Shown here one piece after another: positions 6,295-13,269 of a DNA stretch of 29,139 bases. A model generated the notes under the pieces. It made no database searches and had not been told where the DNA came from. It saw only the letters and a list, made by a program, of their open reading frames with translations. Every line of letters begins with the position of its first letter. The first letter of the stretch is position 1. This stretch comes from a virus. The position numbers and the translations under genes were made by a program. The DNA lies in the IMG/VR virus record IMGVR_UViG_3300008108_001005, positions 1 to 29,139 of that record; one strand, written 5' to 3'.

Positions 6295-7840
6295 GTAGCG
6301 CCTCGCCTTCGTGCACCAGCTCCCACTCGTCCAGATCGATCACTTCGCCGCGATCCTTGAGCCTGTCACGCCAGTACTGCTCGTCGTCGGCAGTCATGTC
6401 GACCGCTTCAGACTGTCGGGCCTTTTTTTTTTCGCGTGATAGTGTCGCCGTGAGCTGTGCCGGAGTGGTCGGAGGTGTGCCTTCCTTGATGTCTGCGAAG
6501 ATCTCGTCGACTTGAGCACTCGATAGCATGGGGAAGGACGCCGCCATGACTGCCTTCGCTGCCGTGATCGGTATCAGTCCGCTCGTCACTTGTGCGATGA
6601 CCTCGAGCATGCTCGCAATCTGGGCTCCATTGAGTGCGGTTGCTGCCACGTTCTCGACCGGTGCCGCATCTGCGGTCGGTTCTGCCGCTTGAGGCGCTTG
6701 TTGAGGCGCTATGGAAGCCGTCGGAGTCTGTTCGATTGTGGTCGCAGTGGCTCCTGTCTCGGTCATGAGCGGAGTGTTTGGCACGATCGTGATCGTCACG
6801 TCTGGCATCTCGTAGCTGAGCACGTACTCGAAGCCCTGCGACAACTTGCGCTGCTTCGGTTCGATGACCTGCTTCGTGAAGATCTCCAGACCGATGACCA
6901 TCTCCTCTTTATTCGATCCGAAGCCAGTGCCACCGTCACGGATGCCGAAGATCAGAGGCGTGGTGCAGCGATGCGCGAGGAGTACCTCCTGCCGGGAGGT
7001 GTTGGTCAGATATTCGTACTGCTTGTCGGCGTCCGATAGTGGGAAGCTGTCGATCTTCGGCGGTGTAGCGTTCGGCTCGTTGAAGGTGAAAAACGTCTTG
7101 CCGCTGTTCTTAGCTCCGCCGAGGTGCATCTCCATGTCGGTCCGCATACGACGGATGCCGTCCTCATCTTGCTGGCCGTTAAAAAAGGACACGATCAAGC
7201 TGGGAAACATGCCGTTGAGGATGTTCGAGACGTGATAGATGCCGATCTGCTTCGATAGTTCGATGTAGTTCACCGCGCTGAAGTAGTCCGGCTTCGGATA
7301 GATCTGGCCGCCTGTGTAGTCGAAGCACCAGTAGACCTGCCGAGGCTCATCGACTGCGGTCTCTTTGTTGAATTTCGGTATGAACTCGGGCTTGTTTTTC
7401 TTTTTGCGGATGTTCGCCCAGTCGTCACTCTGATATATGCCGATGACCTCCTCGTCTTCACCACTCACAGCGATGCGACACTCTTCGTATGGTAAGTGCT
7501 GGAGCTTTGCGATCGTCTTGCGATCGACTGAGTAAATGACTTCGATATAGTAGCCTCCGAACTTTTTGAGATCGGATGCACAGCCCTGTCGGATGTCCTC
7601 GGTGAGAAGGATGTCGACGCGGTTCTGATAGCTTCCAGCGCTGACTCCCTTCCCTGCGATCATGTCCGCGATGCTGATGCACAGCGCTCCGTGAATAGGA
7701 GACGACTCTGCCAGATCGCGGAGGTACATGGGGAACAGGTTGTCGAGTCCGGATGTCACGTAGCCGGAGCGGTCGATCTTCTCGGTGCTCTTCACTGGCG
7801 TGTAGTCAGTGAGTGAGACGTTCATGATATTGTTAGCCAT
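6068..7840 (-). CDS. Portal protein (main reading frame; true C-terminus lies in another frame)
   Basis: A 590-aa frame starting MANNIMNVSLTDYTPVKS at 7840, overlapping the previous stop by 8 bases; an in-frame ATG at 7900 lies inside the upstream gene and is unlikely. The core shows SGLDNLFPMYLRDLAESSPI, then IADMIAGKG (clip/wing region) and RQEVLLAHRCTTPLIFGI, the portal-crown helix motif. After about residue 370 comes a Pro/Ala/Thr-rich linker, then a helical domain (AAKAVMAASFPMLSSAQVDEIF) and a charged segment (GEVIDLDEWELVHEGEAL). Family resemblance ends near GLYKLRYAYS; the remaining residues to the stop at 6068 are Leu/Pro-rich and read as out-of-frame. The portal forms the dodecameric vertex through which DNA is packaged. 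Confidence 0.85.
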   Translation of the reverse strand: MANNIMNVSLTDYTPVKSTEKIDRSGYVTSGLDNLFPMYLRDLAESSPIHGALCISIADMIAGKGVSAGSYQNRVDILLTEDIRQGCASDLKKFGGYYIEVIYSVDRKTIAKLQHLPYEECRIAVSGEDEEVIGIYQSDDWANIRKKKNKPEFIPKFNKETAVDEPRQVYWCFDYTGGQIYPKPDYFSAVNYIELSKQIGIYHVSNILNGMFPSLIVSFFNGQQDEDGIRRMRTDMEMHLGGAKNSGKTFFTFNEPNATPPKIDSFPLSDADKQYEYLTNTSRQEVLLAHRCTTPLIFGIRDGGTGFGSNKEEMVIGLEIFTKQVIEPKQRKLSQGFEYVLSYEMPDVTITIVPNTPLMTETGATATTIEQTPTASIAPQQAPQAAEPTADAAPVENVAATALNGAQIASMLEVIAQVTSGLIPITAAKAVMAASFPMLSSAQVDEIFADIKEGTPPTTPAQLTATLSREKKKARQSEAVDMTADDEQYWRDRLKDRGEVIDLDEWELVHEGEALRDADIERQFCENLQDYQLQSLEGYAEPDKKSAWGDRGLYKLRYAYSWPKLLRLVQVCRRLLLPPPLEASDLLPQA

Positions 7841-8222
7841 TGAATACGATGTCGTTGTTGATGTCAATATCCGGCACAGTGTAGAAGCTCGTGCCGTCAC
7901 TAAGTTGGCATAGGCCCTGTTCGCAGAGTCCGACCACGCTGGCGTCGGCAGGATTCAGGTTGATCGCGCTGTTCTGTCCGTATACGTCGTAGCGATAGCG
8001 ACCAGTCAACGTGAGCCCTGTGGTATTGATCAGCACCTGCGTGATCCTCTGATTTTCTGCCACTACATTGAGCACTTGAGCCAAATATACGCCCGCGTCG
8101 CTGTTCTCTTCATGTCGAAGTATGAACAGATAGTGCGTGAATGGCGTGGAGTAGTACTGACGCGCCTCGTCGAGTGTGAGGTAGAGCGTCTGGTTCATGG
8201 TGTTGGCGAGGAGTGTGATCAT
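7833..8222 (-). CDS. Small virion-associated protein (conserved in Bacteroidota phages), function unknown
   Basis: A 129-aa strand-rich protein: TLYLTLDEARQYYSTPFTHY, then YLFILRHEENSDAGVYLAQV and LTLTGRYRYDVYGQNSAINL, ending in an acidic tail DINNDIVFNG. The layout (YLF...E followed by G.Y.Y.VYGQ and a C-terminal G.c..) occurs in proteins next to portal and capsid genes in this host group, and it looks like a beta-sandwich. A head-decoration or neck role is possible; I cannot name one. The gene starts 11 bases after a terminator T-run, and a promoter-like octamer lies just upstream at 8271-8278. Confidence 0.7.
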   Translation of the reverse strand: MITLLANTMNQTLYLTLDEARQYYSTPFTHYLFILRHEENSDAGVYLAQVLNVVAENQRITQVLINTTGLTLTGRYRYDVYGQNSAINLNPADASVVGLCEQGLCQLSDGTSFYTVPDIDINNDIVFNG

Positions 8223-8233
8223 GTTCTGAGGTT

Positions 8234-8268
8234 AAAAAAAGACGGCGAAGCTGATGAGCCCCGCCGTC
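8234..8268 (-). terminator. Rho-independent terminator downstream of the 185-aa virion protein
   Basis: On the minus strand a perfect 7-bp stem (GACGGCG / CGCCGTC, loop 14 nt) at 8241-8268 is followed by seven T at 8240-8234. It follows the gene ending at 8306 and precedes the ATG at 8222. It should reduce expression of portal and lysis genes relative to capsid genes. Confidence 0.75.
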
Positions 8269-8270
8269 CC

Positions 8271-8278
8271 CAAATTTA
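8271..8278 (-). promoter_or_regulatory. Possible -7 promoter box upstream of the 129-aa and portal genes
   Basis: The minus-strand octamer TAAATTTG fits TAnnTTTG. A start about 7 bases downstream would fall at the first bases of the terminator stem, so transcripts begun here would lack a full stem. No good -33 box is seen. Tentative. Confidence 0.3.
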
Positions 8279-8305
8279 CAAAAACATACAATGATCTCCG
8301 CGTAA

Positions 8306-8863
8306 TTAGTACGCTGGATCTACCACGATATCCGGCGTGAAGTTGCTGAACGGAGTGTCTCCGACAGTATACGGCTCAAGGAAGAGCGGCTGAGTCGGCT
8401 CCTCTGCGGTGAGAGTGAGCGTGTAGCCGTTGAGGTCTCCCTTCGCCTTGCCTGACTGGTATGTCCCAGCGGTCAGGAAACAGCCGTCGGTTGTTCCGCA
8501 CATCATGATCTGATCGTCGTACAGACGAACGAACACTGCGACCTTCGCCTTCGAGAGGTTCTCGAGCTCTTTGCGCTTGTCGTTCTCAAGTTTGCCGAGC
8601 GTCAACTCGACCGCCTGCACGAAGTAGAGCGTCCCATTTTCAAGAGATGCTGTTGGTGTAATAGTGACAGCGCCGGTGTTTCGGTTCGGCTGATAGCGGA
8701 ACACGGTCACAGGTGAAGTGACGGTGAACCCCGTGATTATGCCGTCCACGTCCTGAGTCACCCCGGCAGCGAATGAGTTCCAAGGTGCGATGAAGATCTC
8801 CTTCACGCCTCCGACTCCTTCGTTACAATCGAGCAAAAAGCCCGTAGAAAGTACGCAAGCCAT
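8306..8863 (-). CDS. Virion structural protein, probable major tail (tube) protein
   Basis: A 185-aa protein starting MACVLSTGFLLDCNEGVGGV, a very characteristic N-terminus in Bacteroidota phages. Features in order: KEIFIAPW, then GIITGFTVTSPVTVFRYQPNRN, then NGTLYFVQAVELTLGKLENDKRKELENL, then VRLYDDQIMMCGTTDGCFLTAG and GKAKGDLNGYTLTLTAEEP. The LEN.KR.EL motif and the NGYTLTLTA strand near the end resemble tube-type beta-barrel proteins that stack into the tail. It is placed right after the major capsid gene and flanked by a hairpin before and a terminator after, consistent with an abundant product. Tail tube is inferred; another head-associated structural role is possible. Confidence 0.65.
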   Translation of the reverse strand: MACVLSTGFLLDCNEGVGGVKEIFIAPWNSFAAGVTQDVDGIITGFTVTSPVTVFRYQPNRNTGAVTITPTASLENGTLYFVQAVELTLGKLENDKRKELENLSKAKVAVFVRLYDDQIMMCGTTDGCFLTAGTYQSGKAKGDLNGYTLTLTAEEPTQPLFLEPYTVGDTPFSNFTPDIVVDPAY

Positions 8864-8892
8864 TGATTTTGAGTGTGTTAAGTTTATAAAGA

Positions 8893-8914
8893 GGGGAGAA
8901 CCGAAGCTCTCCCC
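8893..8914 (-). terminator. Hairpin with C(UUCG)G tetraloop after the major capsid gene (weak terminator)
   Basis: On the minus strand GGGGAGA pairs with TCTCCCC, closed by a C(UUCG)G loop, one of the most stable RNA tetraloops. It follows the capsid stop by 8 bases. The downstream tract is only CTCTTTATAA, so it probably terminates partially or protects the capsid mRNA 3' end. Confidence 0.5.
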
Positions 8915-8921
8915 GTTAAAA

Positions 8922-9827
8922 TTAGAACCATGTCGAGTAAGCCGCGATGTCAGAGCCTACGCCGTACTGAGTACCGGCGAAGAACTTGATCGAGAAGCGG
9001 ACATTATCGTCAGCCCATGCGCGCATGTCGACAACTTGTAAGCTGTTCCAGTCGCTCACGAGGTTAGTGCCGAACCACAAGTTCGATGGCTGTGCCATGA
9101 TCATCGTGTTCGCTGGCATGCCCGGGCACACTGCTATGTTATACAAGCCCATGAAGCTCTTCTGAACTTCGGGACCTGCGTATGTATACCAGCCATTCCC
9201 TGCGGCGGCGTTCGCGTACATGTACGCCTCCCACACGTCGTTCGACATGTAGATGAGTGGCTTCTCGGTTGCTTTTTTCAAGCCGATCGGAGCCGCAGCG
9301 ATCAACTCTTGGATCTTTGCGAACACGTTGCTCGAAGTGATAGCGACAGGAGTCGACACGAAGTTGATGTCGCTGTCTGCATCGGCGCCGATCTGAGTCA
9401 AGAGACCAGCGTACTCGCCAGCGGTTGCTCCGTTCCCGGTCCAGATCAAGTTCTCGTTGTTCTGAGCTACGCCTGCGAGCATGGTGCTGATCAAGCCCTC
9501 AGTCAAGGCAGTGCCGAGCGTGCCGTTCTGCACGTCCTTCGCTTCCCATGAGTCATTGAACTCGTTCAGACATACGTCCTGCTGGAATTGTAACTTTTTG
9601 AGCTCAAGGATGCGCTCGGTCAGGTTTACGGTGCCTGTCGGAGTGAAGGCACAGGTCGCGTTCGCGAAGGTCACGTTGTCCGCGATGCGCTTCACGACTT
9701 GCTTGTACTCGATGTTTTCCTTGACAGTGATGTGCTGCAATGTCTCGTTTGCGTAGAACGCAGCCTTAATGTATTCGCCCGCGAATTTTCCGGCGAAGGT
9801 TGTTGTGTTGTTTACGGTTGTTGCCAT
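8922..9827 (-). CDS. Major capsid protein (HK97-like fold)
   Basis: A 301-aa protein. It begins with a flexible Thr/Asn-rich arm and FAGKFAGEYIKAAFYANETL, followed by the N-arm/E-loop region (ITVKENIEYKQVVKRI) and CAFTPTGTVNLTERILELKK. The central part has the helical P-domain segments (DSWEAKDVQNGTLGTALTEGL; IQELIAAAPIGLKKATEKPL) and an A-domain stretch with GNGWYTYAGPEVQKSFMGL. It ends VRFSIKFFAGTQYGVGSDIA, a C-terminal strand pattern usual for capsid proteins of this type. A scaffold gene lies four bases upstream and a stable hairpin follows. Size, order and sequence pattern agree with a major capsid protein; fold is inferred, not modelled. Confidence 0.88.
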   Translation of the reverse strand: MATTVNNTTTFAGKFAGEYIKAAFYANETLQHITVKENIEYKQVVKRIADNVTFANATCAFTPTGTVNLTERILELKKLQFQQDVCLNEFNDSWEAKDVQNGTLGTALTEGLISTMLAGVAQNNENLIWTGNGATAGEYAGLLTQIGADADSDINFVSTPVAITSSNVFAKIQELIAAAPIGLKKATEKPLIYMSNDVWEAYMYANAAAGNGWYTYAGPEVQKSFMGLYNIAVCPGMPANTMIMAQPSNLWFGTNLVSDWNSLQVVDMRAWADDNVRFSIKFFAGTQYGVGSDIAAYSTWF

Positions 9828-9830
9828 TTT

Positions 9831-10439
9831 TTACTTGTTTTGAAGGTTGTATTCGATACGCTCACGCATAGACATGCGGTGGAACGGCTTGTTAGGTACG
9901 GCAGGCTGAGGCTGCTTCACGCGGCCGAGCTGCACGGTCTTGTCTTTTACTGAAGGAGCGGCAGCGCTTGACTTCACCTCAGAGAGTTCGGTCTTGATGC
10001 TGCTCAGTTCAGTGGCCTTGCTGATGTTGTCAGCTTCCGCCTTCGATAGCTTGCTCAGGAGTTCGGTGTTCTGTCCTTCCAGAGCAGCCACTCGTGAGCT
10101 GAGGCTCTCGATAGTTTTCAATAAATCGGCGGTGCTCATCTCGTCCTCGACTTCGATTTCCTTGATCTCTGCGATCTTGGCATCTTCGCCGATTACAATC
10201 ATGCGACCGTCCTCGAGTGCGTACTCGCCAGCCATCAGAGGCACAGCGACGCCGTTCTCGTCCTTTGTGTATACGTCGACACCCATGCTCCACTCCGCAG
10301 CGCTTGTGAAGATCACAGTGCCGTCGGCAAGTTTGCCCTCGATCTCAAGCTTCACCTCCTCCTCGAGGAAGATCTGCTTCGGGTCGATGCTGAACTGGTG
10401 GAAGATGTCGCGTACTTTTTGCGCAATGGTTCCTTTCAT
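9831..10439 (-). CDS. Capsid scaffold-like protein
   Basis: I start this 202-aa protein at 10439 (MKGTIAQKVRDIFHQFSID), because the 27 codons upstream to 10520 run through the divergent promoter region. Residues about 1-100 are a soluble beta-rich domain (FLEEEVKLEIEGKLADGTVI; WSMGVDVYTKDENGVAV). Residues about 100-155 form an acidic coiled coil (LLKTIESLSSRVAALEGQN; LLSKLSKAEADN). The tail is basic and Pro-rich and ends RERIEYNLQNK, a capsid-binding-like tail. A coiled coil plus a basic C-terminus directly before the capsid gene is the usual scaffold signature. It may be the first gene of a separate capsid transcription unit because a terminator and an inverted island separate it from the protease. 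Confidence 0.75.
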   Translation of the reverse strand: MKGTIAQKVRDIFHQFSIDPKQIFLEEEVKLEIEGKLADGTVIFTSAAEWSMGVDVYTKDENGVAVPLMAGEYALEDGRMIVIGEDAKIAEIKEIEVEDEMSTADLLKTIESLSSRVAALEGQNTELLSKLSKAEADNISKATELSSIKTELSEVKSSAAAPSVKDKTVQLGRVKQPQPAVPNKPFHRMSMRERIEYNLQNK

Positions 10440-10449
10440 CGTTTCAATG

Positions 10450-10480
10450 TTTGAACTATTGACTCGAGTGTATAACTTTT
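10450..10480 (+). promoter_or_regulatory. Bacteroidota-type promoter for the plus-strand island
   Basis: TTTG at 10450-10453, a 19-bp spacer, and TAACTTTT at 10473-10480 match the -33 TTTG / -7 TAnnTTTG arrangement with one mismatch in the -7 box. Transcription would start near 10487 and reach the ATG at 10533 after about 45 bases. It lies inside the leader of the divergent scaffold gene, so the two units may interfere. I found no equally good minus-strand promoter here. Confidence 0.6.
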
Positions 10481-10532
10481 CCCGAACATGTAGCAAAAGA
10501 GTGACTACTTTGCCGTCCATATACTACACCCC

Positions 10533-11468
10533 ATGAGCACAGCCAAATCACTCGACCTCCTCGGACTGCCGCAGGAGCTCGCTCCCTTCGAGGGACAGAT
10601 CCAGACACGCGTCACGCGATCGATCCGGATATATGAGAACAATGACTTCACCAGCGGCAAGCAGGTCGTCTATTACACGGCCGAGATCGGCCCGGAGGTG
10701 ACGAGTCTCTTCGGAGCGTACCCTTTTAATCTGGCCGCAGGTTATATCTACCACGGAGCATTCAGTCCGATGGGTCAGAGACCGGAGGGCTACGTCCTTT
10801 TCAAGCCGTCGACATGGGTGCGACATGAAGCGCCGAGCGGACTGGCAGGTCAAAACGTGTACTACGTTCAGAGCAAGGTGACATTCGCGCACACTATGCA
10901 AGGCGCCGTCATGGACTTCGAGTTCGAGCCATACGAGACGACATGGCAAGGCAAGGCTGAGGACATGAAAGACCCCATGATCAGAGCGGCGTACTATGCG
11001 CGCGTAATCACGAAGGGAGCGGACGGCAAGCCGAGAGTGAGCTGGACGTCTCGCAATGTCATCACTCCGAAGCGTCGACTCCGTCGTTATAAGAGTGTCG
11101 TGTATGTCAACGGGCAGGACGTGCTCGACTTCGACTATCGCGCACTCACGAACAGCTTCGGCAAAAAGTATGAGGGCTTCATGTGGATGTGGAGGCTGCA
11201 CAATGGTCCACGGATCGGAGGCACGACCGACAATGTCTACGGATCCACGCTGAACATACCACTCGCTCCGGATGTCGACAGTACGATCACAGTGGAGCCG
11301 GGTGTCTCGAATGTATACGACACGATCGAGAAGACTCTGGTGTATAACCCGAACTTGCAAGAGCAGGCGACACTCCTCTGCTACATGGAGTTCCTGCCTG
11401 CGAACGGAAAAAATGAAGGAACTGGGAAGACATACAACCTTGAGACAGGTGAGGAGCGCCTCTTCTGA
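10533..11468 (+). CDS. Hypothetical 311-aa protein of the inverted island (moron-like)
   Basis: Function not recognised. It is the only large plus-strand gene within 26 kb of minus-strand genes. The product is soluble, strand-rich and aromatic-rich (NVYYVQSKVTFAHTMQGAVM; EGFMWMWRLHNGPRIGG), with no signal peptide, membrane segment or evident catalytic motif. A basic patch, TPKRRLRRYKSVVYVNGQD, lies at about residues 183-201. The composition suits a beta-sandwich binding or virion protein, but that is only an impression. It has its own promoter (10450-10480), is followed by a YegP-like gene and ends at a bidirectional terminator, so it forms an independent cassette between protease and scaffold genes. 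Such insertions are usually accessory genes expressed apart from the late operon. An antisense ORF across it (10548-11360) has the look of a shadow. Confidence 0.75.
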   Translation: MSTAKSLDLLGLPQELAPFEGQIQTRVTRSIRIYENNDFTSGKQVVYYTAEIGPEVTSLFGAYPFNLAAGYIYHGAFSPMGQRPEGYVLFKPSTWVRHEAPSGLAGQNVYYVQSKVTFAHTMQGAVMDFEFEPYETTWQGKAEDMKDPMIRAAYYARVITKGADGKPRVSWTSRNVITPKRRLRRYKSVVYVNGQDVLDFDYRALTNSFGKKYEGFMWMWRLHNGPRIGGTTDNVYGSTLNIPLAPDVDSTITVEPGVSNVYDTIEKTLVYNPNLQEQATLLCYMEFLPANGKNEGTGKTYNLETGEERLF

Positions 11469-11518
11469 TGCGCTGGCTGATCCTCGAAAGTGGTCGCATA
11501 ATTAAACACCAGAATGAT

Positions 11519-11692
11519 ATGAAGTACGTGATCAAAAAAAGCGCCGACGGGCAGTACTACTACACCGTCACCGGAGCGAACGGCGAGGTCATGCTCACCA
11601 GTGAGACGATGACCGCGAAGCACAACTGCCTCAAGGCTATCGAACGCCTCCGCGATGAAGCTCGTGAAGCCGACGTAGAGTCGGAAGATTGA
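11519..11692 (+). CDS. YegP / DUF1508 single-repeat protein
   Basis: A 57-aa protein starting MKYVIKKSADGQYYYTVTGA. It holds one complete DUF1508 (YegP, UPF0339) repeat: the strand pair around GQYYYTV, the turn NGEVMLTSE, the helix AKHNCLKAIERLR, and an acidic tail. Normal YegP has two repeats; single-repeat versions of this length are common. An in-frame ATG at 11468 overlaps the previous stop, but the 17 codons between are unlike the family and the AT-rich leader before 11519 supports the later start. The domain's molecular role is poorly known; it is linked to stress in bacteria. Here it rides in the inverted island and may be an accessory gene taken from a host. Confidence 0.85.
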   Translation: MKYVIKKSADGQYYYTVTGANGEVMLTSETMTAKHNCLKAIERLRDEAREADVESED

Positions 11693-11706
11693 GGCTGGTT
11701 TGGATC

Positions 11707-11741
11707 AAAAAAGGGGAGCCTCACGTGTGCTCCCTTTTTTT
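11707..11741. terminator. Bidirectional rho-independent terminator
   Basis: A-run, GGGAGC, nine-base loop, GCTCCC and T-run are arranged symmetrically, so each strand reads a stem followed by T (T7 on plus, T6 on minus). It ends the plus-strand island and also the leftward tail/protease unit, whose last stop (11740-11742) overlaps the T-run. Confidence 0.85.
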
Positions 11742-12315
11742 ATTCACTCAAGGCAGCCATCAGCGCCTCCACGAACAGGTCATCGCTGGAGCTGCTCAGC
11801 TCTGCGACCATGTGGTCGAAGATGCCCTCGATGCTGAAGCCCTTGACCTTGCCGAGCTCGACCTCTTCCCAGATCTCGTCGGCCTGCACGTAGGTGCCGA
11901 CCATCCACGTCCCGACAGGCACGTCGATGCCGAGGTGCACGCTCTTGTCTTGCTCGCTCTCTTTGTACCATGTCTCGACCACTGTGCACCCGGTCACGGC
12001 GTACTCATGCTCGAGCGTGTGATTGTGGTGCAAGTTTTTCAACATGAACTGGTGCGCGCACTTGTAGACGGTCTCCTCGTCGAAGTAGATGTAGAACTCC
12101 TCCCCGGTCGTCTTGTCGATCCGGAGGATATACTTGTTCGGTATTAACGCCGGGCCGTATAACATGCGGCGCTCTTTGTTTACCGCGCGAAGTTTGACCT
12201 CACTCAGAGCGACCCAGTTCGTCTCGATCGCAGGAAATTCCACGAGGCTAATCGCTTGTACGCCGAGCTTCATGTCGTCGTCGATCACGCACTTCATAAC
12301 TTTTTTTTTGTCCAT
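11740..12315 (-). CDS. Prohead maturation protease, XkdF-like serine protease
   Basis: A 191-aa protein starting MDKKKVMKCVIDDDMKLGVQ at 12315 (in-frame codons to 12417 cross a hairpin leader and are not family-like). The signature runs ISLVEFPAIETNW, then RRMLYGPALIPNKYI, FYIYFDEETVYKCAHQFM, HHNHTLEHEYAVTGCTVVE, VPVGTWMVGTYVQADEIWEE and VKGFSIEGIF. This matches the XkdF-like phage serine protease pattern; the probable catalytic Ser is in GFSIEG and the His is in the HHNH/EH segment. It would cleave scaffold and capsid during head maturation. The C-terminus is a Ser/Asp-rich tail. In related phages it lies directly before the scaffold; here the inverted island and a terminator intervene. Confidence 0.88.
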   Translation of the reverse strand: MDKKKVMKCVIDDDMKLGVQAISLVEFPAIETNWVALSEVKLRAVNKERRMLYGPALIPNKYILRIDKTTGEEFYIYFDEETVYKCAHQFMLKNLHHNHTLEHEYAVTGCTVVETWYKESEQDKSVHLGIDVPVGTWMVGTYVQADEIWEEVELGKVKGFSIEGIFDHMVAELSSSSDDLFVEALMAALSE

Positions 12316-12383
12316 GTTTGTCTGTTTTTTCGTGTGTTTATATTGCCATCGGTTAATCCGCAATATAGCATCAAGGTGTGAAG

Positions 12384-12413
12384 AGAGGGCTGTCCTAACG
12401 AGGGCGGCCCTCT
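12384..12413 (-). promoter_or_regulatory. Competing hairpins in the protease leader (possible attenuator)
   Basis: GCCCTC at 12407-12412 can pair either with GAGGGC at 12400-12405 (tight loop) or with GAGGGC at 12385-12390 (7-bp stem with flanking base, 16-nt loop). The two choices exclude each other. They sit just after the tape-measure stop and about 70 bases before the protease start. No T-run follows on the minus strand, so this is a structural or processing site rather than a plain terminator. Confidence 0.35.
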
Positions 12414-12417
12414 TCAT

Positions 12418-13269
12418 TTAAAGTCGGGCCAGCTCCTCCACTCGATCACGTGCCTGCGTCGCTTTTTCGACGTCACCTGCGAGCACGTAGGCGCGAGGTG
12501 TCTCTTGCTCGGGTCGGTTGTTTAGGAAGTCCAGCACGAGAGGATTGAAGCCGGGAGTGGTCGCTTCCGATCCTCCAGCTGATCCTCCTCCTGCTCCACC
12601 TCCGGCACCTGCCACGTCTGGGACGTTTGTGCTGGCCGGTGGCGTGGTGCTCTCGAATTGTGTCTGCTTGATCTTTGCGATCTGTAAAGCGCCAGCTGCG
12701 GCAGCTGCGGCTGCGGCTATTCCAGCACGGACGACACTGGTCGGATCTCCCGGTATGATCTGTGAAGCGAAGGCAGCAACTGCCGCGCCTGCGGTGTTCA
12801 CGATTGCCGACGCGATCTGGAGCCGCTTGTTTTTCTCGAAGGCCTTTTTCTGCTCGGCTTCGATGACTGCTCGGCGCTTGATCAGATCGGCACGCTGTTG
12901 AGCTGTTCGCGCCTCTTCGATCTGCTTGTCGATCGTCTTGAGCTTCTCGCCGAGTTCGGCGCTTTTTGCTTCGTTCAAAGAGGTCAGAGTGTCCAGAGCT
13001 TGTGCAGCTGTGTCGGCCCACATTTGAACTGTCTCGGCCGCTGCCTTGATGCGTATCTCTTTTTGCTTATTGCTGAACTCCTCCTCGAGTGCAGTGGTGT
13101 CCTCGCCGTACTGCTTAGCCAGTGCGATCCGTACGTCATAGTCAGCCTTCAGCGCTGCGAGTTCAGCGGTGAGAGCTTGCTGTCTCGAACCGCTTGCTGC
13201 CGTTCCTTCTCTTTGTCGACGTCTTCCTGTGCATACTTGTCGATGATCTCCTGTCGCTTTTTGTCCCAC
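12418..13269 (-). CDS. Tape measure protein, C-terminal part in the -1 frame
   Basis: From about 13185 down, this frame carries the end of the tape measure: QQALTAELAALKADYDVRIA, a long helix with LIKRRAVIEAEQKKAFEKNK, then a hydrophobic segment LQIASAIVNTAGAAVAAFAS and an Ala-rich stretch (RAGIAAAAAAAAGALQIAKI), a Gly/Ser-rich linker and a short C-terminal helix (VEKATQARDRVEELARL). That order (coiled coil, hydrophobic hairpin, Gly linker) is the usual end of tape measure proteins of Bacteroidota phages. The first 28 or so residues of this ORF are an out-of-frame shadow. The upstream ORF (13149-14912) is the N-terminal part, one base out of register. Joined, the protein would be about 831 aa. 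Confidence 0.75.
   Translation of the reverse strand: MGQKATGDHRQVCTGRRRQREGTAASGSRQQALTAELAALKADYDVRIALAKQYGEDTTALEEEFSNKQKEIRIKAAAETVQMWADTAAQALDTLTSLNEAKSAELGEKLKTIDKQIEEARTAQQRADLIKRRAVIEAEQKKAFEKNKRLQIASAIVNTAGAAVAAFASQIIPGDPTSVVRAGIAAAAAAAAGALQIAKIKQTQFESTTPPASTNVPDVAGAGGGAGGGSAGGSEATTPGFNPLVLDFLNNRPEQETPRAYVLAGDVEKATQARDRVEELARL

Noticed and set aside
10548-11360. 270-codon minus-strand ORF across the inverted island
   Set aside because: It mirrors the 311-aa plus-strand gene, has Arg/His/Val-rich shadow composition, no promoter-like leader and no family pattern. The plus frame has a promoter, a downstream partner and a terminator.
13149-13269. Programmed frameshift in the tape measure
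   Set aside because: No X-XXY-YYZ heptamer in the zero frame around the switch and no clear downstream stem; mutation or error is more likely. The frame change itself is kept as a finding.
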